Assembly: GCF_026719705.1 (NCBI RefSeq)
Contig: NZ_JAPPRR010000003.1
Coordinates: 1-64,000 of the forward strand
Source of the DNA: Pseudokordiimonas caeni
GTDB taxonomy: Bacteria; Pseudomonadota; Alphaproteobacteria; Sphingomonadales; Kordiimonadaceae
Length of the DNA: 64,000 nucleotides
Direction: 5' to 3'
Every line of letters begins with the position of its first letter. The stretch's first letter is position 1. Shown here piece after piece: positions 62,137 through 64,000 of this stretch. Below the pieces are notes generated by a model. The model had not been told where the DNA came from and made no database searches. It saw only the letters and a list, made by a program, of their open reading frames with translations. The position numbers were made by a program, and so were the translations under genes.

Positions 62137-63912
62137 TCAATGATGGTGGGCGCCACCCGCGCCCGACGGCACCCGGATCGCTTCCACAAGTTCGCCAACC
62201 TCGGCAGGCGGCGGCGCGGTGAAGCGTGCGACCGTGAAGGCCACCGCCACATTGACGAGCGTGCCGACAAAGCCGATGCCTTCTGGGCTGATGCCGAACA
62301 GCCAGTTGGCGGCGGTGTTCGTCTCGGGCGAGATGAACTTGAACCAGACGATGTAGGCGGCGGTGAAGAAGAGCCCGGCCAGCATGCCGGCAATCGCCCC
62401 CTCGCGGTTCATGCTTTTCACGAAAATGCCCATCAGGATCGCCGGGAAAAGCGACGCGGCGGCAAGCCCAAAGGCGAAGGCCACCACTTCGGCCACGAAG
62501 CCCGGCGGATTGATGCCGAGATACCCTGCCACAATGATGGCCACACCAGCCGCCAGCCGCGCGGCCCGCAGTTCCTGATAGTCGGTGATATCCGGCATCC
62601 AGGTGCGCTTCAGAAGGTCGTGGCTGACGGCTGTCGAGATAACAAGCAACAACCCGGCCGCGGTTGAAAGTGCGGCTGCAAGGCAACCGGCCGCGACAAG
62701 GGCAACCACCCAGTCCGGCAGTCCGGCGATTTCGGGGTTGGCGAGCACCATGATATCGCGGTCGATATAAAGCTCGGCGGCATTGGCTGTGGGCGTATTT
62801 GTCACCACACGCTCGCCCGAGGGGCCCCGGGCCGTGTCGTCAAAGGCGGGCGCGCCCTCGAACGGCACGCCGGCACGCACCTGGATGCGACCGTCGCCAT
62901 TCTTGTCCGCCCAGCCAATGAGGCCGAGTGTTTCCCAGTTTTTCATCCAGTCGGGGGTTTCGGCGTAGGTCTTCTCGTTGAGGCTGTCGATATAGTTCAT
63001 CCGCGCGAAGGCGCCGACTGCCGGAGCGGTCGTATAAAGGAGCGCGATGAAGACAAGCGCCCAGCCGGCGGAGATACGCGCATCCGACGCCTTCGGCACC
63101 GTGAAGAAACGCACGATCACGTGCGGCAGGCCGGCGGTGCCCAGCATGAGGGCGGCGGTGATCGCAAACACATCGATCGTCGATTTGGCGCCGACCGTGT
63201 AGGCCGCGAAGCCGAGGTCGACAAGCGTGCCATCGAGCTTTTCAAGCACGCTCATCCCTGAGCCGTCGCTGAGGGTAGCGCCAAGGCCAAGCTGCGGGAC
63301 GGGGTTGCCGGTCATCATGATCGAGATGAAAAGGGCGGGCACGGTGTAGGCGAAGATGAGCACGCAATATTGCGCCACCTGTGTATAGGTGATGCCCTTC
63401 ATGCCGCCCATGACGGCATAGAGGAACACGATCCCCATGCCGATCAGTACGCCGGTATCGATATCGACCTCCAGAAAGCGCGAAAAGACGATGCCCACCC
63501 CCCGCATTTGCCCGGCCACATAAGTGAAGCTGATGAAGACAAGGCACAGCACGGCCACAAGCCGCGCGGCGTCGGAATAGTAACGTTCGCCGATAAACTC
63601 CGGCACCGTGAACTTGCCGAATTTCCTGAGATAAGGTGCGAGGAGGAGGGCAAGGAGCACGAAGCCGCCCGTCCAGCCCATCAGGTAGACCGAGCCGTCA
63701 TAGCCTGCAAAGGCGATGATACCGGCCATCGAGATGAAGCTTGCTGCACTCATCCAGTCGGCGGCGGTTGCCATACCGTTGAGGATGGGGTGCACGCCGC
63801 GTCCGGCCACATAAAATTCGCGGGTTGATCCGACGCGGGACCAGATGGCAATGCCGATATAAAGCGCGAAGGAGAGGCCGACGAAAAGGTAGGTAAGCGA
63901 TTGCTGGTCCAT
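62137..63912 (-). CDS. SSS symporter, VC_2705/ActP-like
   Basis: This 591-residue symporter has about 13 helices and the acetate/pyruvate-type motifs (EFYVAGRGVHPILNGMATAADWMSAASFI, GMGIVFLYAVMGGMKGITYTQVAQYCVLI, GTAGLPHVIVRFFTVPKASDARISAGWALVF). An extra loop of about 90 residues lies between helices 8 and 9. ATG 63912 follows GAGG. It is translated after the DUF4212 partner, as is normal for VC_2705-type symporters of monocarboxylates. Confidence 0.9.
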   Translation of the reverse strand: MDQQSLTYLFVGLSFALYIGIAIWSRVGSTREFYVAGRGVHPILNGMATAADWMSAASFISMAGIIAFAGYDGSVYLMGWTGGFVLLALLLAPYLRKFGKFTVPEFIGERYYSDAARLVAVLCLVFISFTYVAGQMRGVGIVFSRFLEVDIDTGVLIGMGIVFLYAVMGGMKGITYTQVAQYCVLIFAYTVPALFISIMMTGNPVPQLGLGATLSDGSGMSVLEKLDGTLVDLGFAAYTVGAKSTIDVFAITAALMLGTAGLPHVIVRFFTVPKASDARISAGWALVFIALLYTTAPAVGAFARMNYIDSLNEKTYAETPDWMKNWETLGLIGWADKNGDGRIQVRAGVPFEGAPAFDDTARGPSGERVVTNTPTANAAELYIDRDIMVLANPEIAGLPDWVVALVAAGCLAAALSTAAGLLLVISTAVSHDLLKRTWMPDITDYQELRAARLAAGVAIIVAGYLGINPPGFVAEVVAFAFGLAAASLFPAILMGIFVKSMNREGAIAGMLAGLFFTAAYIVWFKFISPETNTAANWLFGISPEGIGFVGTLVNVAVAFTVARFTAPPPAEVGELVEAIRVPSGAGGAHHH

Positions 63913-63916
63913 GGCC

Positions 63917-64000
63917 TCAGTCCTCCACGCCGTGCTTCTTGTCCAGCCGCCGCATGAGGGCGGCATAGACGAAGATGAGCGCGACGAAGACGAAGATGGA
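63917..64000 (-). CDS. DUF4212 symporter small subunit, partial
   Basis: Only the last 27 residues are in the window: a helix (FVFVALIFVYAALMRRLDK) and KHGVED before the stop. This matches the second helix and tail of DUF4212 proteins, which accompany VC_2705-type SSS symporters. The 5' part lies beyond position 64000. The gap to the symporter start is four bases. Confidence 0.85.
   Translation of the reverse strand, partial: SIFVFVALIFVYAALMRRLDKKHGVED

Overview
The window reads as a high-GC (roughly 60-65 percent by eye) alphaproteobacterial chromosome. Evidence for this is the tail of a 5S rRNA followed by tRNA-fMet (the usual end of an alphaproteobacterial rRNA operon), frequent GTG/TTG starts, a Fur-like box at a TonB receptor, and acyl-CoA, Rieske and RTX families common in Rhodospirillales/Kordiimonadales-type marine bacteria. 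The genus cannot be fixed from the sequence alone.

Region 1 (187-10028) is an integrated genomic island in the 3' half of tRNA-fMet. It is bounded by two perfect 76-bp direct repeats that begin at the anticodon loop and run through the tRNA terminator. A P4-type tyrosine integrase lies at the right end, and 11-bp tandem iterons lie inside both ends. The left half (398-4517) is a clearly AT-richer operon behind a strong sigma70-like promoter: a PtuA-like AAA ATPase, a PtuB-like HNH nuclease (together Septu-like), a DUF262/DUF1524 GmrSD/SspE-like nuclease and a small membrane protein. The right half (4589-9779, minus strand) is a mobility/replication module: DUF3987-TOPRIM protein, primase-like N-domain, AlpA-type HTH, two unknown ORFs and the integrase. 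No capsid or conjugation genes are present, so it resembles a satellite or phage-plasmid-derived island carrying a composite anti-phage cassette. This cassette is the best candidate for a little-described system in the window.

Region 2 (10306-25496) is a surface/secretion block. It has two type I-secreted RTX adhesins (820 and 1835 aa) with related C-termini, a sulfotransferase, a small secreted protein and a HEAT-like protein. Between the adhesins lies a LysR-controlled redox/detoxification cluster (GST, a PNPOx-ferredoxin reductase-2Fe-2S fusion, a SnoaL-like protein and an AhpD-like protein).

Region 3 (25493-34600) is a TetR-controlled acyl-CoA catabolic operon: SDR, biotin-dependent carboxylase beta and alpha subunits, crotonase, two acyl-CoA dehydrogenases and a BKACE-family enzyme. 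Its order recalls the atu/liu operons, but a BKACE enzyme occupies the place where HMG-CoA lyase would be expected. The operon has a TTGACA-17-TTTTAT promoter with a palindrome in the spacer.

Region 4 (34601-52721) holds a periplasmic binding protein divergent from a hybrid histidine kinase, an iron-uptake cluster (TonB receptor, membrane protein, PepSY protein) behind a Fur-like box, a 2OG-Fe(II) oxygenase, ion and solute transporters (Na/Pi, SulP, SSS, Ca/Na exchanger), a beta-CASP nuclease, a Rieske oxygenase and one conspicuously AT-rich orphan gene.

Region 5 (52725-64000) is central metabolism and carbohydrate use: fumC, a DUF502 protein, a TPR protein, a GabT-like transaminase, a LacI regulator with a perfect palindrome at its promoter beside a GH3 lipoprotein, and an SSS symporter with the start of its DUF4212 partner cut by the window edge.
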